DNA of 64,000 bases, taken from Podospora comata. Its lineage: Eukaryota; Ascomycota; Sordariomycetes; Sordariales; Podosporaceae. Below the pieces are notes generated by a model. The model had not been told where the DNA came from. It searched no databases and saw only the letters and a list, made by a program, of their open reading frames with translations. Each line of letters begins with the position of its first letter. Position 1 is the first letter of the stretch. This document shows, in pieces, positions 21,863 through 31,819 of this stretch. The position numbers and the translations under genes are program-made. Location of the stretch: positions 6,572,001 to 6,636,000 of the forward strand of contig CP071493.1 of the NCBI GenBank assembly GCA_017354895.1, read 5' to 3'.

Positions 21863-24262
21863 ATGCCGGGTTTTGCGGAGCGTTCGGTGCTCGCCGCCAG
21901 GTCGACATCGCCGCTCTCTGCCGGCGCCATTGCGGGGGCAGTGGTAGGATCAGTGGTGGGAGTCCTCATTCTCCTGCTCTGCATCTTTCCCTTTGCAAGA
22001 CGGCGATGGATCAACCGTCATGATGAAAACACCCTGGCAGAGATGGGGCAGAGTCCCGGAGGCCCCAACTTCACTCATCCTGATGACGATTCTACCAAAA
22101 AGTATTCAAAGGATCACCTGGTTCCTGGCTCCGATAGTCAAGCTGGCACCGCTCACGAACAACCCGCACACGGCATACCAGATATCAACGGCCAGAATAC
22201 ATCACCAGCAAAGACCAGCTTGGATCAGCTTCCCTCTCAGCCCGCCCTCCCTCAAGGCGTTTCTCTTGACCAAGGTCTCCCGTCGCCCATCTCGCCATCT
22301 GCTTCGCCGTCCCCCCGGTCTGAGTCCTTCCCCGGCCAGGCCCAAACTGGAGGCCAGGCAGTATCTTCACCGGCAGCTGGTCCGATCCGGTCACCAACGA
22401 GTGCCTCGTCAAAGTCACGTTCCGCTTCAAAAGGCACCACCGGCAAGGACAGCACACGCCAGTTGAACTTTGACTCTTCGTTCGCTTCGCCAAGTCGTCA
22501 GGGCACTTTCAGCAACATCGTCGAGGAGCCCGAGTCTTTTGAGCCCCCTTCGCAACGCTCCACTTTCCGAGAGAAACTCACTAGTATCTTCCGGACTTCA
22601 TCTGGCGAGGGACGTCGGGACAGCAAGCGATCTACCGGCACCCGCTCGTCTTCTGTTCTCACAGGCGATATTCTTGCCTACCAGGAGCCGATACCAGGAC
22701 AACCCGTCGGCCAGCCTATTATCGAGGAGCACCATCCCGATCCGAGTGGTCTCAACTGGGGCTATTATAACGACCCGACTCTCCCACCAGGTAGTGACGC
22801 CCTTCCCCAAGGAACGGACCTTTCCCAGTTCAGCGAACCAGTTATTTACACGGAACCAGGAACCTTTACTACCATCCCCAACCCCGCAGACTTGACCTTT
22901 GTGCCGCCAGCGACTTACGCTTCGGCCTCGGTCTTGCCTAGCCCAGTGTCGCCAAGTCAACATCCATTCCCTGGACTTGGACTCGACATCACTTCACCTG
23001 ACGGTGACCAGACTGTCACGCCTATCAACCCACTGCATAGTTTCAGCCAGCGGAATAAAGTTCCAGGGCCACTCCAGCGTGTCGATAGTCTGCCTCCACC
23101 CACCATCGTGTCGGATATCCCGAGTCCCCCATTCAGCTATACTGCCGGCCCCAGCGGCAACCCTATGGACTTTATGAACCCCACGAATCAGGTCGAGAGC
23201 GCTTGGATGGTCGAACAGGAGATTCTCAAGGCCGAGAACTCGCCATCACCCCCAGCCCCTTCACCGCCAACTGACACCTTCCCACCAACAATGGCCCAGG
23301 AGCCTCAGCTGCAGTATATCGACCAGAACCACCAGGTCCAGTACATCAACGGAGCTGGCCTGTCACCAGAACCAGAGTATAACTTTGGCCAGCAAAGCCT
23401 TGGCCAGCAAAGCCTTGGCCAGCAGAACCTTGGCCAGCAGGACCTTGGCCAGCACAATATTGGCCAACAGAACCTCAACCTGAACCAGCAAAGCTTTGGT
23501 GAACAAAGCTATCAGTCCCCACCATATCAGCCTTCATACCAGCAGACGCCAGAGATAGGATTGGTGCAAGATTTTGGCGTTCCATTAGGTTACTACGACG
23601 GCAACGGCACCGTGATTCAAGATTACTCGACGCCACCACCGTCAGGTCCATCACTTCCCTCGACCGTCCAAAACACCCCTGACACACGCCTCACTGCGTA
23701 CACGGCATCCCCATCACCGCCATCCGAACTCGACCCCCACAATGGAATGTACCTCAACGTCTCTCCCATCCCATCACCAGGCCAGTCCCCACATCCATCA
23801 TCGACCCTTTCTCCAGGGCTCTCGGCCCCGTCACCAGCCACACCGGCGGGGTTATCACCCGGGGGACAAGAGAAGGCCTTTGCCTGCAACAAGTGTGATC
23901 GCATCTTTGATCAGATCCACAAGCTCAAGTATGTTCCCACCCCATCCCCTCCTGCAGGCCCGTGTTCTAACACATACACCAGTCACCACAAACGCTACCA
24001 CGACCGACCGCATGAGTGCCCACACGCAGGCTGCACCATGAGATTCGGCACCAAGACCCATCTAGACAGGCACATCAACGACAAGCACTTCAAAACCCGC
24101 AAGTTTTACTGCACGGTCCACGACTGCCCTTACTCGAAGCAAGGGGGCAAGTCATTCCCACGCAAGGACAACTGGAGGAGACACATGGTCAACAAGCACC
24201 AGCTTACACCAACAACGGATCCCGAGCCGGAGTTTATCGATGAGATGATGGTTGGTGTATAA
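21863..24262 (+). CDS. C2H2 zinc-finger protein with N-terminal transmembrane segment
   Basis: Exons 21863-23928 and 23983-24262 give 781 residues. Residues about 20-45 form one glycine-zipper hydrophobic helix (GAIAGAVVGSVVG then VLILLLC) followed by RRR, so a short N-terminus outside or in the lumen and a long cytosolic tail are predicted. The tail is a disordered Pro/Ser/Gln-rich region with an LGQQ-type repeat (nucleotides about 23385-23480). Near the C-terminus are C2H2 fingers: CNKC-x12-H-x3-H split by the intron, CPHAGC-x12-H-x4-H, and a longer third with CTVHDC and HMVNKH. Splicing joins HKL to NHHKRYH and completes finger 1. The 54-base intron (GTATGT...CACCAG, branch TCTAAC) is in frame and stop-free. 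A membrane-tethered transcription factor freed by cleavage is a reasonable inference; no cleavage site can be proven. No named orthologue is claimed. Confidence 0.8.
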   Translation: MPGFAERSVLAARSTSPLSAGAIAGAVVGSVVGVLILLLCIFPFARRRWINRHDENTLAEMGQSPGGPNFTHPDDDSTKKYSKDHLVPGSDSQAGTAHEQPAHGIPDINGQNTSPAKTSLDQLPSQPALPQGVSLDQGLPSPISPSASPSPRSESFPGQAQTGGQAVSSPAAGPIRSPTSASSKSRSASKGTTGKDSTRQLNFDSSFASPSRQGTFSNIVEEPESFEPPSQRSTFREKLTSIFRTSSGEGRRDSKRSTGTRSSSVLTGDILAYQEPIPGQPVGQPIIEEHHPDPSGLNWGYYNDPTLPPGSDALPQGTDLSQFSEPVIYTEPGTFTTIPNPADLTFVPPATYASASVLPSPVSPSQHPFPGLGLDITSPDGDQTVTPINPLHSFSQRNKVPGPLQRVDSLPPPTIVSDIPSPPFSYTAGPSGNPMDFMNPTNQVESAWMVEQEILKAENSPSPPAPSPPTDTFPPTMAQEPQLQYIDQNHQVQYINGAGLSPEPEYNFGQQSLGQQSLGQQNLGQQDLGQHNIGQQNLNLNQQSFGEQSYQSPPYQPSYQQTPEIGLVQDFGVPLGYYDGNGTVIQDYSTPPPSGPSLPSTVQNTPDTRLTAYTASPSPPSELDPHNGMYLNVSPIPSPGQSPHPSSTLSPGLSAPSPATPAGLSPGGQEKAFACNKCDRIFDQIHKLKYVPTPSPPAGPCSNTYTSHHKRYHDRPHECPHAGCTMRFGTKTHLDRHINDKHFKTRKFYCTVHDCPYSKQGGKSFPRKDNWRRHMVNKHQLTPTTDPEPEFIDEMMVGV
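23385..23480 (+). repeat. 15-base coding repeat (LGQQS/N type)
   Basis: About six tandem copies of a GGCCAGCAAAGCCTT-like unit encode GQQSL, GQQNL, GQQDL and similar pentapeptides in the linker of the membrane zinc-finger protein. Confidence 0.85.
23929..23982 (+). other. 54-base in-frame intron inside zinc finger 1
   Basis: Donor GTATGT, branch-like TCTAAC and acceptor ACCAG are all present, and removal restores C-x2-C-x12-H-x3-H. Because the length is a multiple of three and there is no stop, a retained-intron transcript would be translated with 18 extra residues that break the finger. Confidence 0.8.
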
Positions 24263-24469
24263 TCAACTGTGAAGAAAAAGGGGGGAGGGGGTGAGGGGAA
24301 CTTATGGCGAGGAGTGCGGAACATTCCTCGCAACGGAAACGTTCGTTTATACCCAACATGGAGGAACAAAATCCAGGAGATACTGGTTTAAAAGCAGGCC
24401 ATCTATGTTTTTTTCCGGAAGGGTGGAATTTTTTCGGGCGATATCAAGCGGGCATTGAAAGCGTTTCAA

Positions 24470-24505
<36 letters not shown>

Positions 24506-24904
24506 GATATGGAAGACAGGACATAGCATTTCTCTTGCTTTGTTTTTGTACATGTATTTTCGATTTTCTTTTGGGATCAGCGTAAAAGTCATGGAAGGGC
24601 TCCTGGCTTGCTTTTGATGTTTTTTTTTTCTTTTTTTTTCTTTTTTTAGTTCGTAACCCTAGATTTAATAGGGGTAACGACTTTGAAATGGAAACGCGCT
24701 ATACGCGCGGCATTACTTCCGCTTTTTGGCGAGTGTTGATGACCTTTTCTGTCTCGTGTGCGCTACTGATGTGACATGCTTGCACCTGCTCAGCCATCCA
24801 CCCAAGCTTTCTTTTCGAGTCGTTTGATCTCTTGAAGATCGAACATTACTTTGGTCGTATTGGTATCATCATCTCACACATCTCTCCTCTCAAACTTACC
24901 CCCC
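24263..24904. other. Convergent intergenic region, zinc-finger gene / RRP40
   Basis: Holds two 3' flanks. A (CT)n microsatellite lies at 24474-24503 and T tracts near 24620-24645. No gene is seen. Confidence 0.7.
24474..24503. repeat. (CT)n microsatellite
   Basis: Thirty-base dinucleotide run in the 3' flank of the zinc-finger gene. Confidence 0.95.
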
Positions 24905-25711
24905 TCACTTCATCCCCTTGGCCAACCTCCTCACCAACTTCCTCTGCGCCTCCACCCCCAACCCCCCCTCATCCGTCTCCCTCAACGCCCTCCCGACCAC
25001 CACAATAGCCTTCACATCCTCCCCCCCAACCCAAACCTTTCCATTCCTCCCCACCGCAATCTCAAACGCCAACCCCTCCCCCCCTAGCAGCTCCAGCACT
25101 TCCACCTTTCCCTCCTCCTTGCTCTTCGCCATGAGCAACCGTCTGGCAAACTGCAACGAAACATCAAACACCATCCCCCCTTTTAGCTCCCCCAGACCGT
25201 CCGACTTCCCCGTGGACTGGGAGACACACTCGATCTCGGGATCCATGTGCTTGTTTGCCAAGACCACGCGGGCGTAGACGAGGGCTCCCGGGGCGAGCTG
25301 AGGCCGGGTCTTCTTGGTGGCCGACTCGAAGGAGAGGTGGGGAAGGGTCGCGGGGGGTGTGTAGGGGGATATGGAGGTGAAGTAGAGGTCTGGGCCGGAG
25401 CGGAGGATTTGAGCGACTATTAGGTCGCCTGGGGTTGGGATGTACTGTGGATGGGTTAGTGGGAAGTGTGAATGGGGGAGGCGGGAAGGGGGAAGGCGGG
25501 GGGAACATACCCGGTTGTGGTTGTATTCCACCCACATGGAGTTCTTTTGGTGGTTGGTGATCAGCTGGCCGGCGACGACGGGGACGATGTCGCTTGGGGG
25601 AACATGGCGGAGGCCGGGGCCGAGGCGGAGCGGTTTGGAGGTGGAGGAGGGGATGAGATCTGGGGAGATGGGGTCGCCGGGGAGGACTAGGGGGCGTTCG
25701 GTGGTTGTCAT
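24905..25711 (-). CDS. RRP40: RNA exosome cap subunit Rrp40
   Basis: Rrp40 is one of the three S1/KH cap subunits of the RNA exosome, which processes and degrades rRNA, snoRNA and mRNA in nucleus and cytoplasm. Exons 25711-25511 and 25444-24905 (66-base intron, GTATGT...CACAG, phase 0, joining EYNHNR to YIPTPGD) give 246 residues, close to the yeast length of 240. The N-terminal LVLPGDPI matches the family start (VLPGD). YIPTPGDLIVAQI ... YFTSISPYTPPATLP is the S1-like domain. The C-terminal half has the KH-like GKSDGLGELKGGMVFDVSLQFARRLL and the conserved GRNGKVWV. An in-frame ATG at 25768 would add 19 His/Asn-rich residues; the shorter start was preferred because it matches the family length. 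It is divergent from SSZ1 with about 670 bases between starts. Confidence 0.9.
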   Translation of the reverse strand: MTTTERPLVLPGDPISPDLIPSSTSKPLRLGPGLRHVPPSDIVPVVAGQLITNHQKNSMWVEYNHNRVCSPRLPPSRLPHSHFPLTHPQYIPTPGDLIVAQILRSGPDLYFTSISPYTPPATLPHLSFESATKKTRPQLAPGALVYARVVLANKHMDPEIECVSQSTGKSDGLGELKGGMVFDVSLQFARRLLMAKSKEEGKVEVLELLGGEGLAFEIAVGRNGKVWVGGEDVKAIVVVGRALRETDEGGLGVEAQRKLVRRLAKGMK

Positions 25712-26378
25712 GGTGGGCGCGCGATTGTGATTGTGTGGGTTGTGGTTGTGATTTGGGAGAGATGGCAAGTTTCTCCGCTTATTGGGGCTAGAATGGGTGT
25801 TGTCGTGGCGGCGATAGGGGTATCAAAAAGAGATGGCGGTTTGGGATGTTGGTGTTTGGTTTGGTCTGGTCTGGGGAAATTTCCAGTTCAGCCTTGCGAT
25901 GCGGATATCGATTGCGCTTCAGGTGCAGCCTTGGTGGGGCTGGACTTTGTGGTTGGGCTGACCTTGGTGGGGTCCAAGCAAGGTTGCTGGTACAGCAGTG
26001 ATCAACGACCCTAGCAGCAGTGAAACAAGAAAACTCTCTTGCTATGGCTACGAGGGTCCTCCGCCTGAGCCTTGTCGTGCTCAGAGAAACGATGACCCAG
26101 CTTGATCGGTGCATAGGAGACCAAATGCTGCTCCGCGAACCAACCGCGCCCCATATTCACCATGTCACTGGTACCTCGATGTGGGCCCCACAGTGTCCCG
26201 CATCCCTGCGAAGACTTGGGCCAATATTTTTTGACAGTGGAAATTTTTGGATCCCCCACCACTGTTGACCAATTTTTAACTACGAATTGCCATTCCCACG
26301 CCGCTTCAAGAGACATCACCATCCCTCTTCGGCCTCAAGAATCCTCCCTTCCTTCGCAAATCGCCAGTTACAGTCAAA
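25712..26378. promoter_or_regulatory. Shared divergent promoter region RRP40/SSZ1
   Basis: These 667 bases separate two divergent start codons, so promoter elements for both genes must lie here. An AAATTTTT element at about 26241-26248 resembles the ribosomal RNA processing element of yeast (AAAWTTTT), and a near copy CAATTTTTA lies at about 26270. Co-regulation is inference. The exact promoter limits are unknown. Confidence 0.5.
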
Positions 26379-28201
26379 ATGAGCGGTGCCAAGTCTGTTG
26401 CGCCGGAGAACCGGACCGTCATTGGCTTGACCTTTGGCAACTCCAACAGCTCCATCGCCTATACTGTTGACGATAAGGCTGAGGTTATCGCCAACGAGGA
26501 CGGAGGTAAGCATTAGACTCGAGGCCCCTGGTCCCTCCAAGCGCTAACACACCCGGAACAGACCGTCAGATCCCAACAATCCTCTCCTACGTCGACGGCG
26601 ATGAGTACTACGGTCAACAGGCGAAGGCTTTCCTGATCAGAAACCCAAATAACACAGTCGCCTACTTCCGTGACTTCCTCGGGAAAGAGTATGTGGCCAT
26701 GTCAGACAATAACCACAGTTACTAACAAGCCCGTAGCTTCGAGCATATCGACCCTACCCACAACCACGCCTCTGCGCACCCCAAGGATGTTGACGGAGCC
26801 GTCTCTTTCACCATCAAGGACAAGGCCGAGGAGGACGCTGAGCCGTCTACTGTTTCCGTCTCCGAGGTTGCCACCCGCTACCTCCGTCGCCTGGTCGGTT
26901 CTGCTTCCGATTACCTTGGCAAGAAGGTCACCTCTGCCGTCATCACCGTCCCTACCAACTTCAGCGACAAGCAAAAGGCCGCTCTTCTTGCTGCTGCCAA
27001 CGCTGCCGATCTCGAGGTTCTCCAGTTGATCAGCGAGCCCGTCGCTGCGGCGCTCGCCTACGATGCGCGCCCCGAGGCTCAGGTCGAGGACAAGATCGTT
27101 GTCGTTGCCGAGTTGGGCGGCACCCGCTCCGACGTTGCCGTCATTGCCAGCCGTCAAGGCATGTACACCGTCCTCGCCACTGCCCACGACTACGAGTTCA
27201 ACGGTGTTGCTCTTGACAAGATCCTGATGGATCACTTTGCCAAGGAGTTCCTCAAGCGCAACCCCAGCGCCAAGGACCCCCGTGAGAACGCCAGAGGCCT
27301 CGCCAAGCTCAAGTTCGAGGCCGAGGCCACCAAGAGGGCCCTCAGCATCGGTGCCAACGCCAGCTTCAGCGTTGAAAGCTTGTCCGACGGTATCGATTTC
27401 GCCAGCACCATCAACCGCCTCCGTTACGAGACTCTTTCCAGGACCGTTTTCGAGGGCATCAACCGCCTGGTTGAGTCTGTCATCAAGAAGGCCGGCCTTG
27501 ACGTTCTTGACGTTGACGAAGTCATTCTGTCTGGTGGCACTGCCCACACTCCTCGCATTGCTTCCAACTTCAGCAACATCTTCCCCCAGACCACCAGAAT
27601 CCTGGCCCCCTCCACCAACCCCTATGCCATCAACCCTTCCGAGCTCGGCGCTCGTGGCGCCGCTCTCCAGGCCAGCCTGATCCAGGATTACGAGGCCGAC
27701 GACATCGACCAGTCGACCCACGCTGCCGTCACCACTGTGGCCCACATCAGCAACGCCATTGGTGTCGTCTCTCTGAACGCTGCCGGCGAGGAGATCTTCG
27801 TTCCTGTTGTTCCTGCCGAGACTGCCGTCCCCGCCAAGAGGACAGTCCACGTCGCCGCGCCCAAAGACGGCGGTGATGTTCTTGTCAAGTTCGTCGAGGG
27901 CAACACCCACATCAAGGTTACCAAGCCTGAGCCCAAGCCCAAGGAGGACAAGACCGCCAAGGTCGAGGATGCTGCTGACTCTGACGAAGAGTCTGACTTC
28001 TCCGACGACGAGGAGGAAGAAGAGGAGAAGCGCGAGAAGGTATGGAAGATTGGCAACACCCTTGCCGAGGCTGCCATCCGCAACGTGAAGAAGGGCGGCA
28101 AGGTCGAGGTTACTGTCCAGGTCAACGCCGATCTTTCCGTCATTCTCACGACGAGAGAAGTTGGCGCCCAGGGCGGTGTGAGAGGCCAACTGAATGCTTA
28201 G
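26379..28201 (+). CDS. SSZ1: Ribosome-associated Hsp70-like chaperone Ssz1
   Basis: Ssz1 is the atypical Hsp70 that pairs with the J-protein Zuo1 as the ribosome-associated complex and stimulates the chaperone Ssb at the tunnel exit. Exons 26379-26505, 26562-26688 and 26737-28201 give 572 residues. Introns of 56 and 48 bases have donors GTAAGC and GTATGT, CTAAC branch sites, and acceptors ACAG and GTAG. The N-terminus reads IGLTFGNSNSSIAY rather than the IGIDLGTT of canonical Hsp70, as expected for Ssz1. The nucleotide-binding domain continues with VTVPTNFSDKQKAALLAAA, LQLISEPVAAALAY, VVVAELGGTRSDVAV and VILSGGTAHTPRI. The C-terminal substrate-binding part is short, as in Ssz1, and is interrupted by a Lys/Glu/Asp-rich stretch (DSDEESDFSDDEEEEEE). 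Yeast Ssz1 has 538 residues; the extra length is mostly this acidic segment. Confidence 0.95.
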
Positions 28202-28890
28202 AAGGTTGGCGAGCTCGGGCGAGGGCAAACCGTTGATAAAAAGACACAAAAGCTCCTGCTAAAAGGCATGGAGCTGGATGAGTGGACCCCCCAAGACTTG
28301 CTCAGGAATTAGACTACAACTGAGTGGCCGGCTTCCTTGTATACGGGGTGCATTCGGGGAGACTGCCTTGGCGTTGGTTGTGACCATAAGGCGGGGTTGG
28401 ATGCATCGGAGGAGGAGGGAAGTTACAAATTGTACGGGCATAGTTGGGACGACGAGGAGGATGAAGACTTTGAGATGGTGTATGAGTTTTCGAAGGGGGT
28501 TCGGTGATGAGGAAACGGAGGAGGATAACCACCAGCTGCATGGAAGGGTTAAAAGGAAAACGAAAAGGCGCTCGAGGTGGGGAAAGCCTCTATGGAATGG
28601 ATAGGCAGGCATTGTCATCAATAGACTCGGCGGTTGTTTGTTGATTGTCTCTTTCTTTTTTTTCTCATTGTAGATGGATATGGTTGGGGGTTTATATGGC
28701 ATGTCATTTGCTGTGGGACGCAGGTGTGCGTATGTGAACTTGCGAGATGGGGGTTGGGAAGCGTAAATATATTATGAATTATGTCATGTGCCATAACGGT
28801 TTCCATCAGCCAAATTCAAGTGTCATTAAAAATAGCCCATCCTCTTAGGGGAGGGATGGTTAGTGTTTTAGAAACCAGTGTGTTGCCATA

Positions 28891-28926
<36 letters not shown>

Positions 28927-29006
28927 TCCAACAACAAAAGAAACAAACCGCCCGCTTGCTTGCTCTTTTCCCAACTGAAAACTCATCACCCCAGACAACA
29001 ACCTGA
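28202..29006. other. Convergent intergenic region SSZ1 / NT-C2 gene
   Basis: Two 3' flanks and a (CA)n run at 28895-28923. Open frames are short, with no domains. Confidence 0.7.
28895..28923. repeat. (CA)n microsatellite
   Basis: Perfect dinucleotide run of about 29 bases in the SSZ1/NT-C2 3' intergenic region. Confidence 0.95.
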
Positions 29007-30737
29007 TTAAACCACCACACCGGCCTCCCCACCAGAAGAGGGAACCGTCCAAGCAACCAAATCCTCCCTCACCTCCATCTCATCCACCTCCTTCCCCCGC
29101 TTAAAATACCCAAACCCCCTCGTCCTCTCCCTCTCATGGTGGTCACTGCTCCCCGTCGTCGTCCCGCCACCCTCCTTATTGCCGAACCCGCTCCCGACGG
29201 TAACCAAACTCGAACTCCGACTCCTCAACCCCCCCGGGTGCGTGATTTTGCTCTCCTCCCTCCTGTGCAACTGCCTCATCCCCCCGGCCACACCCAGCCC
29301 AACACCCCGCGACGACTCCCGGTTCAAGTCGGGCTGTTGATCTTGGTGTTGTTGACCCAGGACAGTATCCCCATCACTCGACCCGCTCCTGTGCCTCAGG
29401 TGATGGCGGAATCGGTGGAGGTCGCGCGAGCGAAGGGTGGACGACATCATGTCCTGCGAGCTGTGGCTTTCCCCCTCGTCGTCCGTCTCATCAGTGGGAT
29501 TGCTCGATTCGTGTCTGAACGACGGCAAGAGCCGGTTTGCGGACGGGGAGCGGCCCGGCAGGACCGTCGTCCGTCTGGTGTGCCCCCTTCCATTGGGGGC
29601 TTTGGACGCGCGACGGAACCCGTCGCCGCCGGAGAAGATATCCTCGATGCACTCGTCTGCGGGGAGCTCGCCCGGCTGGCTGGCCCAGCTGGCTGCCAAA
29701 GCGCGGCGGTACATATCCTGCGCTTCAAACACGTCACGAGATTTTCCAACGAGGGAAGAGGGAACGTGCCCGTTGGACGATTTCCCCACGTCAACCGGCT
29801 CGAGGGCCTCGCCGGCGACAAAACCGGCGATGCCGCCGAATACAGGGGCTGATTTTGGGGGTGGAGCCGCGTAGTTCCTTTCGCCGTCCACTTGGATCAT
29901 GAGGATGGAAATTTTGAGCGTCGAGTTGATTTTGGACTCTTGCATCAGATACCGGCGCATGACGCCATCACGGACCTCGGACATGGGGCTGGTGGTGTTG
30001 CTGTCGTCTTCTGCTTCTGACGCATGAGAGGAGCGGGGGCTGCCGTCAAGGGTCTCCGGGACGGTGGTGTTACTTAGGGAGCTGCGTTTGCGGTGGTGGC
30101 TGCTGGCGCCGGATTTGAGATCGCGGCTGGTAGGGGAGGAGAAGATATCCCTTAGACTTGGCCCGCCGGGAATGACACCATCTCGGAGGATGGCCTCGCT
30201 TTCCTCAATGTACTCGCTTAGGTTGAGACGGACGACACCAAGGCTGATTTTCTCATCGCGGCCGCTCGTGCTGGCGGTGCCGGGGCCGCTGAACTCTTGG
30301 AGCACTTCGAACTCTATAGGGCATTCCACCAGGTTGCTGTTCCGGTCAATGCCGATGCGGACCGAGAAGACACGGGAGTAGTTATAGTCTACCCGGTGAT
30401 TCTGAATGGGACATTTTTGTGTGCGTCCTCGTTGTTCACTGTGTATGCTGTGGGGGAGGTGCCATTTGATCAGTGACACTCCCGACACAAGTGGCACGTT
30501 GTTGAGGTCGTATATCTAATCAGTTGTAAGTCATGTGCTTAGTCACAGAGAAGGGGATGTTATTGGGCCTTACCCTGAGATGTACCTCGAACCTAGGCTG
30601 TGGAGCAAGGGGCAATGTTAGATGTCTCATTGTCTCACCGTCTCACCTTACTCGTACCCAATCAAACTGGTGCACGAAGAGAAGTGGAATAAAAAACATA
30701 CCTTTCTAGATTTGCTCACTATAGGAAAGATGCGCAT
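29007..30737 (-). CDS. NT-C2 domain protein (EEIG1/FAM102-like)
   Basis: The NT-C2 domain is a membrane-interacting C2 variant found at the N-terminus of EEIG/FAM102, EHBP1 and related fungal proteins. Exons 30737-30702, 30597-30574 and 30515-29007 give 522 residues. The first two exons are very short (12 and 8 codons), and joining them builds the family start: MRIFPIVSKSRK, PRFEVHLR, IYDLNNVPLVSG. Donors GTATGT and GTAAGG and acceptors CACAG and ATTAG support this. The domain continues with KWHLPHS, HRGRT-like EQRGRTQKCPI, VDYNYSRVFSVRIGIDR, IEFEVLQEF and LGVVRLNLSEYIEE. After about residue 130 the protein is Ser-rich and probably disordered, except for a short MQESKINSTLKISILMIQVDG block that is typical of fungal family members. 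Molecular role unknown; membrane or polarity functions are known only for distant relatives. Confidence 0.82.
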
Positions 30738-31819
30738 GTCAGCTGCCTGAGACCGTTATGACCAAGTGACGTAACGTATCTCCCGTTGGGTCCGAAGTAA
30801 AGAGACGGGAGTGTTAAGGTTGGTGCACGGTTGGTTTGGTGGTTTGGTATCAAGACGTTGTTGCGGCTCGTGGACTGGTAGAATGTTGGAGCAACGGTTT
30901 GGGAGATGTTGCCAAATGCAAGACAATGCAACAATGAAGCGTGAGATGCCAGTGAAACCAGATTGGCTGAAGAGCCTCGTCAGAGGCAAGGGAGGCAGGT
31001 TGAATAAGACGAGTGGTGAAGAGGAGAGAGGGAAAAAAAACAAGAAAAAAAGAAATGCTAGTCATGCTTACTTAGGGATGCCATGACTTGTCACTAGCAC
31101 AGATTATGAAGGTATGTAGCCTATGGTATGGATTGATTGATGCACATGAGACGAGCTATTACTGGAGAGTGTCAGATGGCGGACCGTTTCGTCGAAACCG
31201 GAGGCTGACGTCGGGGCGCGACAGGTCCAGGTTCGGTGACTTTCTTCCAGATTGCGACTCTAATGCCGTATATCAGCTTATCGCCCGCGGTATTGAGGTA
31301 CAGTAGTAGTGTGGTAAGGTGCGGCAAAGTCCAGGGCAGGGCAAGGTATCGTCAAAACTTGGAATGCAAGGTAAAAGTAAGTATCGCCGGAAGCACCGAG
31401 ACCGCGGGACATTCGGCTCTAATTGCGATGGAACGTCAGTGGGGAGTATATACAAGTTCACTAACCTGGATTGTCCTTTGAAGACTCTCTGGCGGCTTCA
31501 GAACGCGCCGGCGGACTCAATGCCCGGCATTGAAATGCTTCTAAAAGAGGTGGTTGCTGAAACTTGCTTGGTCGTTGGCTGGTGGTGCCAAGGGGTTCTT
31601 GGGGGGGATCTCGCCCCTGTCAGGGAACGGCCGGGGCCTAGTGCAGGGGCCATCTGATAAGATAAGAGCTTCAAAAACTCAAGGTCCAAAGTTGAACAGT
31701 GAAACAGTGACTTCATTTACACAGCAAACAAGCTCGACGACAAACAGAATTCTTCGGGACTGGGCTCAGTTGGGAGGTGTTTTCACGCCATTCGCGTACT
31801 TCCTAAGACCACAGCCAAG
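30738..31819. other. Divergent promoter region NT-C2 gene / POP1
   Basis: About 1.1 kb with both promoters. Short open frames (for example 31319-31657) have no domain support. No repeat stands out. Confidence 0.6.

Noticed and set aside
26702-28249. 515-codon minus-strand frame opposite SSZ1
   Set aside because: An antisense mirror of a highly biased Hsp70 coding exon; the Ssz1 frame is unequivocal.
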